DNA from: Rhizobium sullae | GTDB taxonomy: Bacteria; Pseudomonadota; Alphaproteobacteria; Rhizobiales; Rhizobiaceae | Length of the DNA stretch: 47,904 nt | Assembly: GCF_900169785.1 (NCBI RefSeq) | Contig: NZ_FWER01000017.1 | Coordinates: 59,048-106,951, forward strand | Direction: 5' to 3' | In this document: positions 34,427 to 43,830 of the stretch, piece after piece | Layout: each line of letters opens with the position of its first letter | How positions within the stretch are numbered: the first letter of the stretch is position 1 | Program-made: the position numbers and the translations under genes | The notes under the pieces: generated by a model | The model's input: the letters and a program-made list of their open reading frames with translations, nothing else | Told to the model about the DNA's origin: nothing | Databases searched by the model: none

Positions 34427-35256
34427 TGCTGCTCTCGGTCACAAAAAACACGCTCTTCTATCTGCTCGTCGCAGTCATCGTCATCCTCGCGGTCTTTCCG
34501 TTCTACTATGCGATCCTCACGAGCCTGAAGACTGGCACGGCGCTTTTCGAGGTCAATTACTGGCCGGTTTCGATTTCATTCGGCAACTATTCGTCGGTGA
34601 TGAGCCAAGGCGGCTTTGTCCGCAGCCTTGGCAACTCCGTGCTAATCGCCTTGGTCGTGGTTGCCGCGTCGCTGCTGCTTTCCATCACGGCATCCTTCGC
34701 CCTGGCGCGCGTGAACTTTCGCGGGCGCGCGCTTTTGATGCTGACGATCCTGTCCGTGTCGATGTTCCCGCAGATTGCGGTTCTCGCAGGCCTCTTCGAG
34801 CTCATCCGGTGGATCGGCATCTTCAACACGCCTTTCGCGCTGATCTTTTCGTACATGATCTTCACACTGCCGTTCACCGTCTGGGTACTCACGACCTTCA
34901 TGCGCGAACTGCCGATCGAGATCGAAGAGGCGGCGATCGTCGACGGCGCCTCGCCCTGGGTTATCATCACCCAGGTCTTCATGCCGCTGATGTGGCCTGC
35001 GCTCGTCACCACCGGCTTGCTTGCCTTCATTACCGCCTGGAACGAATTTCTCTTCGCACTAACTTTCACATCATCAAACACACAACGGACCGTGCCGGTC
35101 GCCATCGCGCTGCTTTCAGGTGGCAGCCAATTCGAAATTCCTTGGGGCAACATTATGGCGGCTTCGGTCATCGTCACCGTACCGGTTGTTGTCCTCGTCT
35201 TGATATTCCAGCGCCGGATCATCTCGGGGCTGACTGCCGGCGGCGTTAAAGGTTGA
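34426..35256 (+). CDS. thuG: Trehalose-type ABC permease ThuG
   Basis: 276-residue CUT1 permease of the MalG class, about six membrane segments, EAA loop IEEAAIVDGASPWVIITQVF. The ATG at 34426 overlaps the thuF stop (TGATG) and has GGGGAGGAA upstream; the same frame is open far upstream only as a shadow of thuF. Confidence 0.92.
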   Translation: MLLSVTKNTLFYLLVAVIVILAVFPFYYAILTSLKTGTALFEVNYWPVSISFGNYSSVMSQGGFVRSLGNSVLIALVVVAASLLLSITASFALARVNFRGRALLMLTILSVSMFPQIAVLAGLFELIRWIGIFNTPFALIFSYMIFTLPFTVWVLTTFMRELPIEIEEAAIVDGASPWVIITQVFMPLMWPALVTTGLLAFITAWNEFLFALTFTSSNTQRTVPVAIALLSGGSQFEIPWGNIMAASVIVTVPVVVLVLIFQRRIISGLTAGGVKG

Positions 35257-35268
35257 GGGAGCAGAACA

Positions 35269-36294
35269 TTGGCAGAAATCCGCCTCGACAATATCCGCAA
35301 GAGCTTCGGCGCCTTCGAGGTCATCAAGGGTGTGAGCATGGACATCCGCCGCGGCGAATTCATGGTTTTCGTAGGCCCGTCCGGATGCGGCAAGTCCACG
35401 CTGCTGCGCCTTATCTCCGGCCTTGAGGACATCACGTCCGGCACGCTTTCCTTCGACGACAAGGTGGTAAACCAGCGTGCGCCGTCGAAGCGAGGCATCG
35501 CCATGGTGTTCCAATCCTATGCGCTCTATCCGCATATGACCGTCTTCGACAACATGGCCTTCGGCATGAAGCTATCGGGACGGACGAAGGATGAATGCCG
35601 GCAGCGCGTCGAACAGGCAGCCGGTATGCTGCAGCTTTCACCCTATCTCGACCGCCTGCCGCGCCAGCTGTCGGGCGGGCAGCGTCAGCGTGTCGCGATC
35701 GGCCGGGCGATCGTTCGCGATCCCAAGGTCTTTCTCTTCGACGAGCCGCTGTCTAACCTCGATGCCGCCCTGCGCGTGGCAACAAGGCTGGAGATCGCCA
35801 AGCTCCACCGCAGCATGCACAACACGACGATGATCTATGTGACGCACGATCAGGTAGAGGCCATGACGCTTGCAGACCGGATATGTGTTTTGCGCGACGG
35901 CGTCGTCGAGCAGGTTGGCACACCCTTGGAGCTCTATGAGACCCCGAACTCGCTCTTCGTTGCCGGTTTCATCGGCTCGCCGAAGATGAATTTCCTGTCC
36001 GACGGACTGGCGCAGCCTTACAATGCCCATACGATCGGCGTGCGCGCCGAGCATGTCCGGATCACGTCGCAGGCGGCCGTGTGGAGCGGGAAGGTCATCC
36101 ATTCGGAAATCCTTGGCTCCGACAGTTTCGTCTATCTGGACATCGGTGCCGACGAGCCGTTTATCGTCCGGGAAACCGGCGTCTCCGGCCACCGGCCGGG
36201 TCAAAAGCTCGGCGTTGCGCCGATCACCGATCACATACACCGTTTCGACCAATCCGGCCGCGCGCTTGCAAAGGCATCCGTGCGCGCTGCTTGA
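35269..36294 (+). CDS. thuK: Trehalose-type ABC ATPase ThuK
   Basis: 341-residue MalK-class ATPase with a TTG start 13 bases after thuG and GAGGGAG upstream. Walker A GPSGCGKST, Q-loop MVFQSYALYPH, signature LSGGQRQRVAIGRAI, Walker B VFLFDEPLSNLD, switch YVTHDQVEAMT, then a shortened C-terminal regulatory OB-fold domain (IGVRAEHVRIT). It powers ThuFG. Confidence 0.92.
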   Translation: MAEIRLDNIRKSFGAFEVIKGVSMDIRRGEFMVFVGPSGCGKSTLLRLISGLEDITSGTLSFDDKVVNQRAPSKRGIAMVFQSYALYPHMTVFDNMAFGMKLSGRTKDECRQRVEQAAGMLQLSPYLDRLPRQLSGGQRQRVAIGRAIVRDPKVFLFDEPLSNLDAALRVATRLEIAKLHRSMHNTTMIYVTHDQVEAMTLADRICVLRDGVVEQVGTPLELYETPNSLFVAGFIGSPKMNFLSDGLAQPYNAHTIGVRAEHVRITSQAAVWSGKVIHSEILGSDSFVYLDIGADEPFIVRETGVSGHRPGQKLGVAPITDHIHRFDQSGRALAKASVRAA

Positions 36295-36359
36295 CCATCC
36301 ACGAAGGACTGATCTACCTCCCAAGGATCGATCCGCCTCACATCGCAAGGAGTAACGAC

Positions 36360-37145
36360 GTGTCTATTCGCACCATTGTCTGGGGTGAAAACATCCATGA
36401 GAACACCAACGCCGTCGTCAGGGAAATTTATCCCGATGGCATGCACACCACGATCGCCAGTGCGCTGAACAGCGATCCGGTAATCAAGGCGACGACGGCG
36501 ATGCTGCAAGAGCCGGAACATGGGCTTACCGAAGCCCGGCTTGCCGAAACCGATGTGCTCACCTGGTGGGGCCACAAGGATCACGGCGCGGTCTCCGACG
36601 AGGTCGTCGAGCGCGTCGCCAAGCGCGTTTGGGAAGGCATGGGGCTTCTGGTGCTGCATTCCGGACATTTTTCGAAGATCTTCAAGCGGCTGATGGGCAC
36701 GCCCTGCGCGCTGAAATGGCGCGAGGCGGGCGAACGCGAGCGCCTGTGGGTCATCAATCCGCGCCATCCGATCGCCGCCGGTCTCGACGAGAATTTCGTT
36801 CTTGAGAACGAGGAGATGTATGGTGAGCAGTTCTCGGTTCCCGAGCCGCTGGAAACGGTGTTCATCTCCTGGTTCCAGGGCGGCGAGGTGTTCCGGTCCG
36901 GCATGACCTGGCGGCGTGGGGCGGGCAACATCTTCTACTTCCGCCCCGGTCACGAGACCTACGCGACCTATCACGATGCCAATGTCCGCAAGGTGCTGAT
37001 CAACGCTGTCAAATGGGCCTACAACGCGCAGGGAACCCTCAAGGGCATTACCGATGCGCCGAACGTTCCGGTGGAGAAGGCGCCCGAGCCGATTGTGGAG
37101 CGCGGCCCGAAATTGCACCAGGCCGGCGAAGCCGGTTATCGCTGA
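36360..37145 (+). CDS. thuA: ThuA, trehalose utilisation protein
   Basis: 261 residues of the ThuA family with a glutamine-amidotransferase-like flavodoxin fold: TIVWGENIHENTNAVVREIY at the N-terminus and LLVLHSGHFSKIFKRLMG in the middle. GTG start with AAGGAG upstream; the longer frame from 36081 overlaps thuK and is rejected. In S. meliloti ThuA and ThuB are needed to use trehalose and related disaccharides by way of a 3-keto derivative; ThuA's exact chemistry is not clear. Confidence 0.92.
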   Translation: MSIRTIVWGENIHENTNAVVREIYPDGMHTTIASALNSDPVIKATTAMLQEPEHGLTEARLAETDVLTWWGHKDHGAVSDEVVERVAKRVWEGMGLLVLHSGHFSKIFKRLMGTPCALKWREAGERERLWVINPRHPIAAGLDENFVLENEEMYGEQFSVPEPLETVFISWFQGGEVFRSGMTWRRGAGNIFYFRPGHETYATYHDANVRKVLINAVKWAYNAQGTLKGITDAPNVPVEKAPEPIVERGPKLHQAGEAGYR

Positions 37146-37155
37146 GGGGACACGG

Positions 37156-38271
37156 ATGAGACTTCTTGTTCTCGGCACAGGCTCGATGGCGCGTAGCCAG
37201 ATCAGCCATTTCAAACTGATCGAAGGCGTCGAAGTGGTCGGTGCCGTCGATACCGATCCGGCACGCCTTGCCGAATTTGCCGATCATTTCGGCATTGAGA
37301 GACGTTTCCTTACGCTTGAGGAGGCGATCGCCTGGGGTGGGTTCGATGCGGCGACGAACGTCACGCCGGACCGTGTCCACCATCCAACGACGATGGCGCT
37401 CATTGCCGCGGGCAAGCACGTGTTCTGCGAAAAGCCGCTGGCGGAGAACTATGCGGATGCTCTGGAGATGACCAATGCCGCCGAGGCGGCCGGCGTGATC
37501 AATATGGTGAATCTGACCTATCGCAATGTGGCGCCACTGCAGCGCGCCCGCGAGATGGTGCTCGCCGGCGAACTCGGTACGATCAAGCACGTGGAAGCAT
37601 CCTATCTACAGAGTTGGCTCGTGTCTCGCGCCTGGGGCGATTGGCGCACGGAATCGCGCTGGCTTTGGCGCCTTTCCACCGGTCACGGTTCGAACGGCGT
37701 GCTCGGCGATGTCGGCATCCATATCCTCGATTTTGCGTCCTATGGTGCGGCAACCGACATTGATCACGTCTTTGCAAGGCTGAAGACCTTCAACAAGGCG
37801 CCGGGCGGTCAGATCGGCGAATATATGCTCGACGCCAACGACAGCTTCACCATGTCGGTGGACTTCGCCAACGGTGCGCTCGGCGTCATTCACGCCAGCC
37901 GCTGGGCGACGGGTCATCTGAATGAGCTGAAGCTGCGCATCTACGGCGAGCGCGGTAGCCTGGAGGTCATACACCGGCCGAACGGATCGCAATTGCGCGG
38001 CTGCTTCGGCGAGAACGTCGAGACGGCCACCTGGGCGGATATCGATGTTCCGCCGGTGCCGACCAACTACCAGCGTTTTGCCGAAGCGGTCGCGACCGGC
38101 AAACAGCTTGACCCGAACTTCCGTCACGCCGCCAACCTGCAGAAGGTCATCGATCTTGCGATCGTCTCGGAAAGGGAGCGTCGCGAGCTCAATCTATTGT
38201 CGGCGGAAGACGGCATGACACCCGGACCGGAAGGCGCCGGCAACGTGGAGGTGCTGCCGATCGCCGTGTAA
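37156..38271 (+). CDS. thuB: ThuB, Gfo/Idh/MocA-family dehydrogenase
   Basis: 371 residues. N-terminal Rossmann motif LLVLGTGSMARSQ, the family's CEKPLAEN motif at about residue 94, and the C-terminal domain with GDVGIHILDFASYG carrying conserved Asp and His. With ThuA it probably oxidises trehalose at C3 using NAD(P). It starts 11 bases after thuA with GAGGGG upstream. Strongly similar to the next gene. Confidence 0.9.
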   Translation: MRLLVLGTGSMARSQISHFKLIEGVEVVGAVDTDPARLAEFADHFGIERRFLTLEEAIAWGGFDAATNVTPDRVHHPTTMALIAAGKHVFCEKPLAENYADALEMTNAAEAAGVINMVNLTYRNVAPLQRAREMVLAGELGTIKHVEASYLQSWLVSRAWGDWRTESRWLWRLSTGHGSNGVLGDVGIHILDFASYGAATDIDHVFARLKTFNKAPGGQIGEYMLDANDSFTMSVDFANGALGVIHASRWATGHLNELKLRIYGERGSLEVIHRPNGSQLRGCFGENVETATWADIDVPPVPTNYQRFAEAVATGKQLDPNFRHAANLQKVIDLAIVSERERRELNLLSAEDGMTPGPEGAGNVEVLPIAV

Positions 38272-38417
38272 GCACCATCGCACTCCGTATTGCCATGCGG
38301 CCGGTCGAGGGCCGTATGGCCGGATGTTTGAGCCCTGCCTTGACGAAGCATGAAAGAAGGCCGGGCGCAGATGCCAACCCGGCCGTCTGGCCGGCCGCAA
38401 GCAGAAGGAGCAAAATA

Positions 38418-39509
38418 ATGAAACTGATCATTCTTGGCACGGGTTGGTGGGCGAACACCCACGCCACGAGTTTCTCGGAAATCGCAGATGTGGAGATCGT
38501 CGCGGCGGTCGATAGCGATGATGTACGCCTGCGTGCCTTTGCCGCCCGGCACGATATTCCGCTGACCTTCAATTCACTGGACGATGCGATTGCCTGGGGC
38601 GAGTTCGACGCGGCAACCAATGTCACTCCGGACCGCGTCCACTATGCCACGACCTTGGCCCTGCTTGCCGCCGGCAAGCACGTCTTTTGTGAAAAACCGC
38701 TGGCGGAGAATTTCGCCCAGGCCGCGGAGATGGCCGACGCCGCCGAGAGGTCGAAACAGATAACGATGGTAAATCTCACCTATCGCAACGTCGCGCCGCT
38801 GCAGAAGGCCCGGCAGATGGTGCTGAACGGCGACATCGGTCAGGTCCGCCACTTCGAGGCCTCCTATCTGCAAAGCTGGCTCGTTTCGAAGGCGTGGGGC
38901 GACTGGGCGACGCAGCCACAATGGCTCTGGCGCCTGTCGAGCAAGCACGGGTCGAACGGCGTTCTCGGTGATGTCGGTATTCACATTCTCGACTTCGTCG
39001 TCTACGGGACCGGAAGCGAGATCAAGACCGCCGCTGCGCAACTGAAAACCTTCGAGAAGACGCCCGGCAACAGAATCGGCGAGTACGAACTCGACGCCAA
39101 CGACAGCTTTGTGATGATGGCCGAACTGCAGAACGGCGCTTTGGGCGTGATCCATGCCAGCCGCTGGGCAACCGGACATCTGAACGAACTGCGGCTGCGG
39201 GTTCACGGCGACAAGGGCGCGATCGAAGTCATCGATACGCCGAATGGCCCGACGCTCAGGATTTGCGCCGGCGCGGATGCTGACAATGCGATCTGGCGGC
39301 AGGTGCATGTCGAACCCGTTCCGACGAACTTCGAGCGGTTCGCAGAGGCTGTCAGAACCGGCGTCGAGCAGGAGCCATCCTTCCGGCATGCCGCTAATCT
39401 GCAGGAGGTCATCGATCACGCGCGCATCTCGGCCGCCAGTCTTCCCGCGCTGATCATCGCCGCTCAAAGCGGGCAATATGGCGGAGGAGGCGCCAAGCGC
39501 CACATTTAA
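38418..39509 (+). CDS. Second ThuB-like Gfo/Idh/MocA dehydrogenase
   Basis: 363 residues. LIILGTGWWANTHATSF, VFCEKPLAENFAQA and NGVLGDVGIHILDFVVYG mirror ThuB almost residue for residue, so it arose by tandem duplication. AGAAGGAG precedes the ATG; a 146-bp gap separates it from thuB. It may act on another sugar or form a mixed complex with ThuB. The standard thu operon, as I recall it from S. meliloti, ends with one thuB. Confidence 0.9.
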   Translation: MKLIILGTGWWANTHATSFSEIADVEIVAAVDSDDVRLRAFAARHDIPLTFNSLDDAIAWGEFDAATNVTPDRVHYATTLALLAAGKHVFCEKPLAENFAQAAEMADAAERSKQITMVNLTYRNVAPLQKARQMVLNGDIGQVRHFEASYLQSWLVSKAWGDWATQPQWLWRLSSKHGSNGVLGDVGIHILDFVVYGTGSEIKTAAAQLKTFEKTPGNRIGEYELDANDSFVMMAELQNGALGVIHASRWATGHLNELRLRVHGDKGAIEVIDTPNGPTLRICAGADADNAIWRQVHVEPVPTNFERFAEAVRTGVEQEPSFRHAANLQEVIDHARISAASLPALIIAAQSGQYGGGGAKRHI

Positions 39510-39523
39510 GCGGATTTAGAAAG

Positions 39524-39715
39524 GTGCGGTCGGACACGGGCAGTAAAATTCCGATCGCGGGCATTCAGGAAGCCGGGCTGGATGGCTTCTGGATCCATCG
39601 TGCGCTGAAGGCGAACGGGATAGAAAGCCACGTCGTCGATCAGGCTTCGATAGCAACCTCGAGCAGTCGGCGACGAGCGAAGACGGACAGGTTATGCATA
39701 AAATGTGCAGAATAA
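39524..39715 (+). pseudogene. IS110-family transposase fragment
   Basis: The frame IQEAGLDGFWIHRALKANGI, then ESHVVDQASIATSSSRRRAKTDRL, matches the N-terminal DEDD domain of IS110-type transposases (EA..DGFW.HR, VVD.ASI, RRRAKTDRLD). About 50 conserved residues remain; everything upstream and downstream is gone. A scar of a lost element after the thu operon. Confidence 0.75.
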
Positions 39716-40015
39716 TAAAAAAGCCCGTGCCTCACGACAGACCCTTGATTGCATAAAATTGATCCAGCAAACCATTGATATAAATGACTTTTCTAACCAT
39801 GAAAATATTCATGCATAAAAGATGCATGAAATACAGTTCACGGCTGGAGGCTGGCGCGCTCGATAGCGCATTCAGGCTCGTACGATGACGATATCGAACG
39901 CACCCTGCTGCCGCCCGAGCGCGGCAATCTGCTTTTCGCAGTTCCTCGATCTGGATGAGGATCTCGGCCCGCTTTCTCTTCAAGTCGTCCGCAACAAGAA
40001 CCATACGCGACCACG
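39716..40015. other. AT-rich gap with GCATAAAA repeats
   Basis: No gene. GCATAAAA occurs at 39696-39703, 39751-39758 and 39813-39820. TCATGCAT-aaaag-ATGCATGA is an inverted repeat at 39809-39829, and TTATGCATAA at 39692 is a palindrome. The base composition differs clearly from the flanks. Confidence 0.4.
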
Positions 40016-40040
40016 CCTTAGGATCGCGGCGATCCTAAGG
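40016..40040 (-). terminator. Hairpin after the ABC exporter genes
   Basis: CCTTAGGATCG / CGATCCTAAGG, an exact 11-bp stem with a 3-base loop, 15 bases past the exporter stop. No T-run follows on the minus strand, so termination may need Rho. Confidence 0.6.
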
Positions 40041-40055
40041 AGTTCAACGGACAGC

Positions 40056-41954
40056 CTATGTCGCCGACCTGCTAGCAGCCGTGTCCTCCAGGGCCTCCTC
40101 CGGAATGTCGTCGAAGGAGGCATAGTTCAGGTTGTAGAGTCGCGAATAGAGCTTGCCGTTCTTCATCAGCTGCCGGTGATTGCCGCTTTCGATGAGCTCG
40201 CCGTTCTGCAGAACGATGATGCGGTCAGCCTCGCGGATCGTCGCCAGCCGGTGGGCGATGACGAGGCCCGTGCGGTTTTCGAGGAGCTTCACTAGCGCCT
40301 TCTGGATCAGCATTTCCGTGTAGCTGTCGATATTGGCGGTCGCCTCGTCGAGCACCAGGATCTTCGCGTCGGCGACGAGAGCGCGCGCGAAACTGAGCAA
40401 CTGCCGCTGGCCGAGCGAGAGGTTGCCGCCGCGCTCGCCGAGTATGCTGTCATAGCCTTCCGGCAGGCGCATGATGAAGTCGTGGGCGCCCACCGCCTTG
40501 GCGGCTTCGATCACCTGTTCGCGCGTCGCTCTTGTCTTGTGATAGCGAATATTGTCGAAGACGGTACCGGTGAAAAGGAACGGTTCCTGCAGCACCATGG
40601 CGATCTGATCGCCAAGCGAATCCTGCGTCAACGCGCGAACATCGTGCCCCCCGACCAGGACCTGACCGTGCTGCACATCGTAAAACCGGTGGATGAGCGA
40701 CATGCAGCTCGATTTGCCCGAGCCGGTCGGACCTACGAGAGCCACTGTTTCGCCCGGACTCACCTTGAAGCTCACATGCTTGAGGACGGGATGCTTCGGA
40801 TTGTAACCGAAGACGACATCACGGAATTCGACCGAACCATCCATGTCCTTCGAAAGAGCCTTGGCGTTCGGCGCGTCCTTGATATCGACCGGCACGTCGA
40901 GGACCTCCGTCAGCCGGCGACCCGAAGCCATGGCGCGCTGCATGACGGAATATTGCAGCGTCAGCGAGCGGATCGGGTCGAAGAAGCGCTGAATGTAGAA
41001 GAGGAATGCCACAAGCACGCCGACGTCGAGCGCCTGGTTCAGGACGCGCGCGCCGCCAACGACGATAACGAGTGCCATTGCCACGCCGGTCAGGCTATCG
41101 ACGATCGGCACCATCACCTGGGCATAGCGGGCGGCCGTCAGATGCGTCTCGAGGTTCGCATGGGCTTTGTCGTCATAGAGCGTGAAATTGACGCTCTGGC
41201 GATCCATGCTCTGCACGGCACGAACACCGTGTATCGCCTCGGCGAGTGCGCCAGCCGCCACGGAGTTCGTCTCGTGCGCTGCCATGAAGGATTTGCGCGC
41301 CAGCGGCAGCCAGAAGAGACGGACGATGAAGAGGACAGGCAGGACGGAGAGTGTCAGCAGCCCGAGCTTGAAGTCGAGATAGAGCATGACGAAGACGATG
41401 CCGAAGAGCAGGGCGATATCGCCGACGGAGAGCACCGACGTCTCGAGAAATTCCTGCATGGAGTTCACGTCGCCCTGAAGGCGTGACATCAGCCGTCCGA
41501 CCTCTGTCTTGTCCATGAAGGAAAGCGAGACTCTCTGGAGATGCGAGAACATCGCCCTGCGGATGTCGAAAAGCACCTCCTCGGCGACATTGCCGACCAG
41601 CGTTTCCTGCGCGTAGCTTGCCGCATAATTGATCAGGATCGCAATCAGAAAGGCGATGATCGAATAGAGGAGGGCGGAGCGATCCCCGCCCGGCTGCATG
41701 CCGTGGTCGATCGCGTAACGGATTATAAGGGGGATCAGCAACTGCATCGCCGTGAAGGTGAGCACGGCTGCAACCGACCACAGGACTTGCCGACGGTATG
41801 GCGCGACGAAGGTCCAGATGCGCTTGACGATGTTGCCGTCGAAGGCCTTTCCGAACATTTCTTCTTCGATGCGGTGCGAGCCGACGACCGCCCGCGGCGG
41901 GCGGCGGCCGTCCTCGCGAACGTCGGAGCGTTCGGTTTCCAGTTCCTCGGCCAT
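40056..41954 (-). CDS. ABC exporter half-transporter with catalytic ATP site
   Basis: 632 residues: an MsbA/LmrA-type six-helix membrane domain (residues 40-350) fused to an ATPase domain. Walker A GPTGSGKSS, signature LSLGQRQLLSFARAL (deviates from LSGGQ), Walker B KILVLDEATANID with the catalytic Glu, H-loop LVIAHRLATI. Pairs with the upstream gene, 22 bp away, as a heterodimer. It probably exports a lipid, peptide or drug; the substrate cannot be read from sequence. Confidence 0.9.
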   Translation of the reverse strand: MAEELETERSDVREDGRRPPRAVVGSHRIEEEMFGKAFDGNIVKRIWTFVAPYRRQVLWSVAAVLTFTAMQLLIPLIIRYAIDHGMQPGGDRSALLYSIIAFLIAILINYAASYAQETLVGNVAEEVLFDIRRAMFSHLQRVSLSFMDKTEVGRLMSRLQGDVNSMQEFLETSVLSVGDIALLFGIVFVMLYLDFKLGLLTLSVLPVLFIVRLFWLPLARKSFMAAHETNSVAAGALAEAIHGVRAVQSMDRQSVNFTLYDDKAHANLETHLTAARYAQVMVPIVDSLTGVAMALVIVVGGARVLNQALDVGVLVAFLFYIQRFFDPIRSLTLQYSVMQRAMASGRRLTEVLDVPVDIKDAPNAKALSKDMDGSVEFRDVVFGYNPKHPVLKHVSFKVSPGETVALVGPTGSGKSSCMSLIHRFYDVQHGQVLVGGHDVRALTQDSLGDQIAMVLQEPFLFTGTVFDNIRYHKTRATREQVIEAAKAVGAHDFIMRLPEGYDSILGERGGNLSLGQRQLLSFARALVADAKILVLDEATANIDSYTEMLIQKALVKLLENRTGLVIAHRLATIREADRIIVLQNGELIESGNHRQLMKNGKLYSRLYNLNYASFDDIPEEALEDTAASRSAT

Positions 41955-41976
41955 GAAATCCTCCCGCGCCGGTTTC

Positions 41977-43830
41977 TCACGCGCTCAAAGCGTCGTCGCC
42001 CGGCCGTACCTGCAAGTCGTAAAGTGCCTTGTACCGGCCGCCATAGGCCAGCAGTTCCTCATGCGTGCCGTGCTCGACGATGCGGCCGTCCTCGACGAAG
42101 AGGATCTGATCGGCATGCATCAGCGAGCTCAATCGGTGTGCGACGATGATGGTAACGCGGTCAGCGGCATATTTGCGCATGGCGGCGCGGATCCGCTGTT
42201 CGGTCGCCGCATCGATTGCCGCCGTCGAATCGTCGAATACCATTACCGCCGGCCTCAACATCAGCGCCCGGGCTATCGAAAGGCGCTGGCGCTGACCGCC
42301 GGACAGCGAAACGCCGCGTTCGCCGACCACCGTGCCGTAGCCTGTCGGTAGGCCGAGCACGTAGTTGTGCAGCTGCGCGCTTTCGCTCGCCCGCTCGATC
42401 CGTGGCTCCTTGGCCCAGGGGTCGCCATAGGCGATGTTGTTTTCGATGGTCGTGGTGAACAGGAAGGAATCCTGCTGCACGACGGCAACGGAGCGGCGGA
42501 GCGATTGCAGCTTCACCTTGCGGACGTCCTGTCCGTCGATCGTGATCCTGCCCTTCGTCACGTCATAAAAGCGCGGCATCAGATGGGCGATCGTCGATTT
42601 ACCGCTGCCCGGCGGCCCGACGATGCCGATCGTTTCACCGCGCCGCGCTTCGAAGGAAACGCCGTGGAGCACCTGATGCATGTCCGAGCTTGGATAAGCG
42701 AAGTCGACATCCTCGAAACGGAGCGTGCCTTCAGTCACCTTCAATTCTTTTGCACCCGGGGCATCACGTATGGCGATCTCGAGGTCGAGCAGGTCGAAGA
42801 GGCGCGTGCCGCATGTCGAAGCCCGGGCAAAGGCGTTGACCATCATGCCGAGCTGGCGCACCGGCATTTGCAGGATGGTCATGAACGTCAGGAAGGAAGC
42901 GAGCACGCCGACGGTGATTTCGCCCGCCATCACCTTTTCTCCGCCGACCCAGAGCACGAGGCCCATCGCGGCGAAGAAGGAAAAGGTCATGGCGCTGGTA
43001 TTGGCAACACGGATACCGACGCGCTGATGCGCAAGCGTCAGCGCATTCTTCGAGGCTTTTTCGAATTTGGAGAGCTCATGCTCCTGCGCAGCGAATGCAC
43101 GCACGACACGGATGCCGCCGAGGTTTTCCTCCATGATGCGCGTCAGCACCGAAAGCCGCTCCTGCAGGTCGAGCCACGTGGCCCGCAGCCGGAGCTGCGT
43201 CACCGATGAACGCCAGCCGACAAAAGGCACGAAACTTAGAGCCAGGAGACCAAGAACCACATCGGTCGAAATCAGCATGTAGGCGCCGATGCCGATCAGC
43301 ATCGAGAGCAGGAAAACGCGCACAAGTGCCGTCGAAAAGTACATTCGCACGCCTTCAAGATCGAGCAGCCCTATGGTGATCAGGTCGCCCGAATGAACGG
43401 TGTCGTGGAAGCTGAAGGACAGCCGCTGGATCTTCTCGTAGCAGGCAAGCCGCAGTTCATAGCCGATATGGTGACCGACGCTTTCGCTGTAGTAGTTCTG
43501 GACCATCGTGAAGACGCCGCGAAGCACGCTGGCGCCGAGTAAAAGCAGCGCCGTCGTCAGCAGCGCGTCCTGCGCCAGCTGGCCGGCAGCTCCGCCCGTC
43601 AATGCAACCTGCGTATGATCGACTGCCTGGCCGAGCAGCCGCGGAATCAGAAGCTGGAATGTGGAGGCTATGAGGGTTGCGCCGATGGCGAAGCCCGCTT
43701 GCCAAGGGTGACGAAAGGCCATGACGGTGATGCGGACCAGAGTATAAAGACCCTTGCCCCAGCCTGCCGCATTCACAAGCGCAAGCGAAGCCGAAGGCTT
43801 CGTCGCGCGTATCGACGCATCGCTGCTCAC
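41977..43830 (-). CDS. ABC exporter half-transporter with degenerate ATP site
   Basis: About 617 residues: six-helix membrane domain and ATPase. Walker A GPPGSGKST and signature LSGGQRQRLSIARAL are canonical, but Walker B reads AVMVFDDSTAAID, with Asp where the catalytic Glu should be; H-loop IIVAHRLSSL. This is the degenerate partner of a heterodimeric exporter such as TM287/288 or BmrCD. Start: GTG at 43830 with GGAA upstream fits best; an ATG at 43953 would add 41 residues of unlike sequence. Confidence 0.88.
   Translation of the reverse strand: MSSDASIRATKPSASLALVNAAGWGKGLYTLVRITVMAFRHPWQAGFAIGATLIASTFQLLIPRLLGQAVDHTQVALTGGAAGQLAQDALLTTALLLLGASVLRGVFTMVQNYYSESVGHHIGYELRLACYEKIQRLSFSFHDTVHSGDLITIGLLDLEGVRMYFSTALVRVFLLSMLIGIGAYMLISTDVVLGLLALSFVPFVGWRSSVTQLRLRATWLDLQERLSVLTRIMEENLGGIRVVRAFAAQEHELSKFEKASKNALTLAHQRVGIRVANTSAMTFSFFAAMGLVLWVGGEKVMAGEITVGVLASFLTFMTILQMPVRQLGMMVNAFARASTCGTRLFDLLDLEIAIRDAPGAKELKVTEGTLRFEDVDFAYPSSDMHQVLHGVSFEARRGETIGIVGPPGSGKSTIAHLMPRFYDVTKGRITIDGQDVRKVKLQSLRRSVAVVQQDSFLFTTTIENNIAYGDPWAKEPRIERASESAQLHNYVLGLPTGYGTVVGERGVSLSGGQRQRLSIARALMLRPAVMVFDDSTAAIDAATEQRIRAAMRKYAADRVTIIVAHRLSSLMHADQILFVEDGRIVEHGTHEELLAYGGRYKALYDLQVRPGDDALSA

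Noticed and set aside
39732..40004. Minus-strand 90-codon frame starting MVLVADDLKRKRAEILIQIE
   Set aside because: The first 28 residues faintly resemble a coiled-coil protein found near rhizobial mobile elements, but the rest is unrelated and there is no supporting RBS; too weak to call.
40482..41486. 334-codon plus-strand frame
   Set aside because: Antisense shadow of the ABC exporter gene; charged low-complexity composition.
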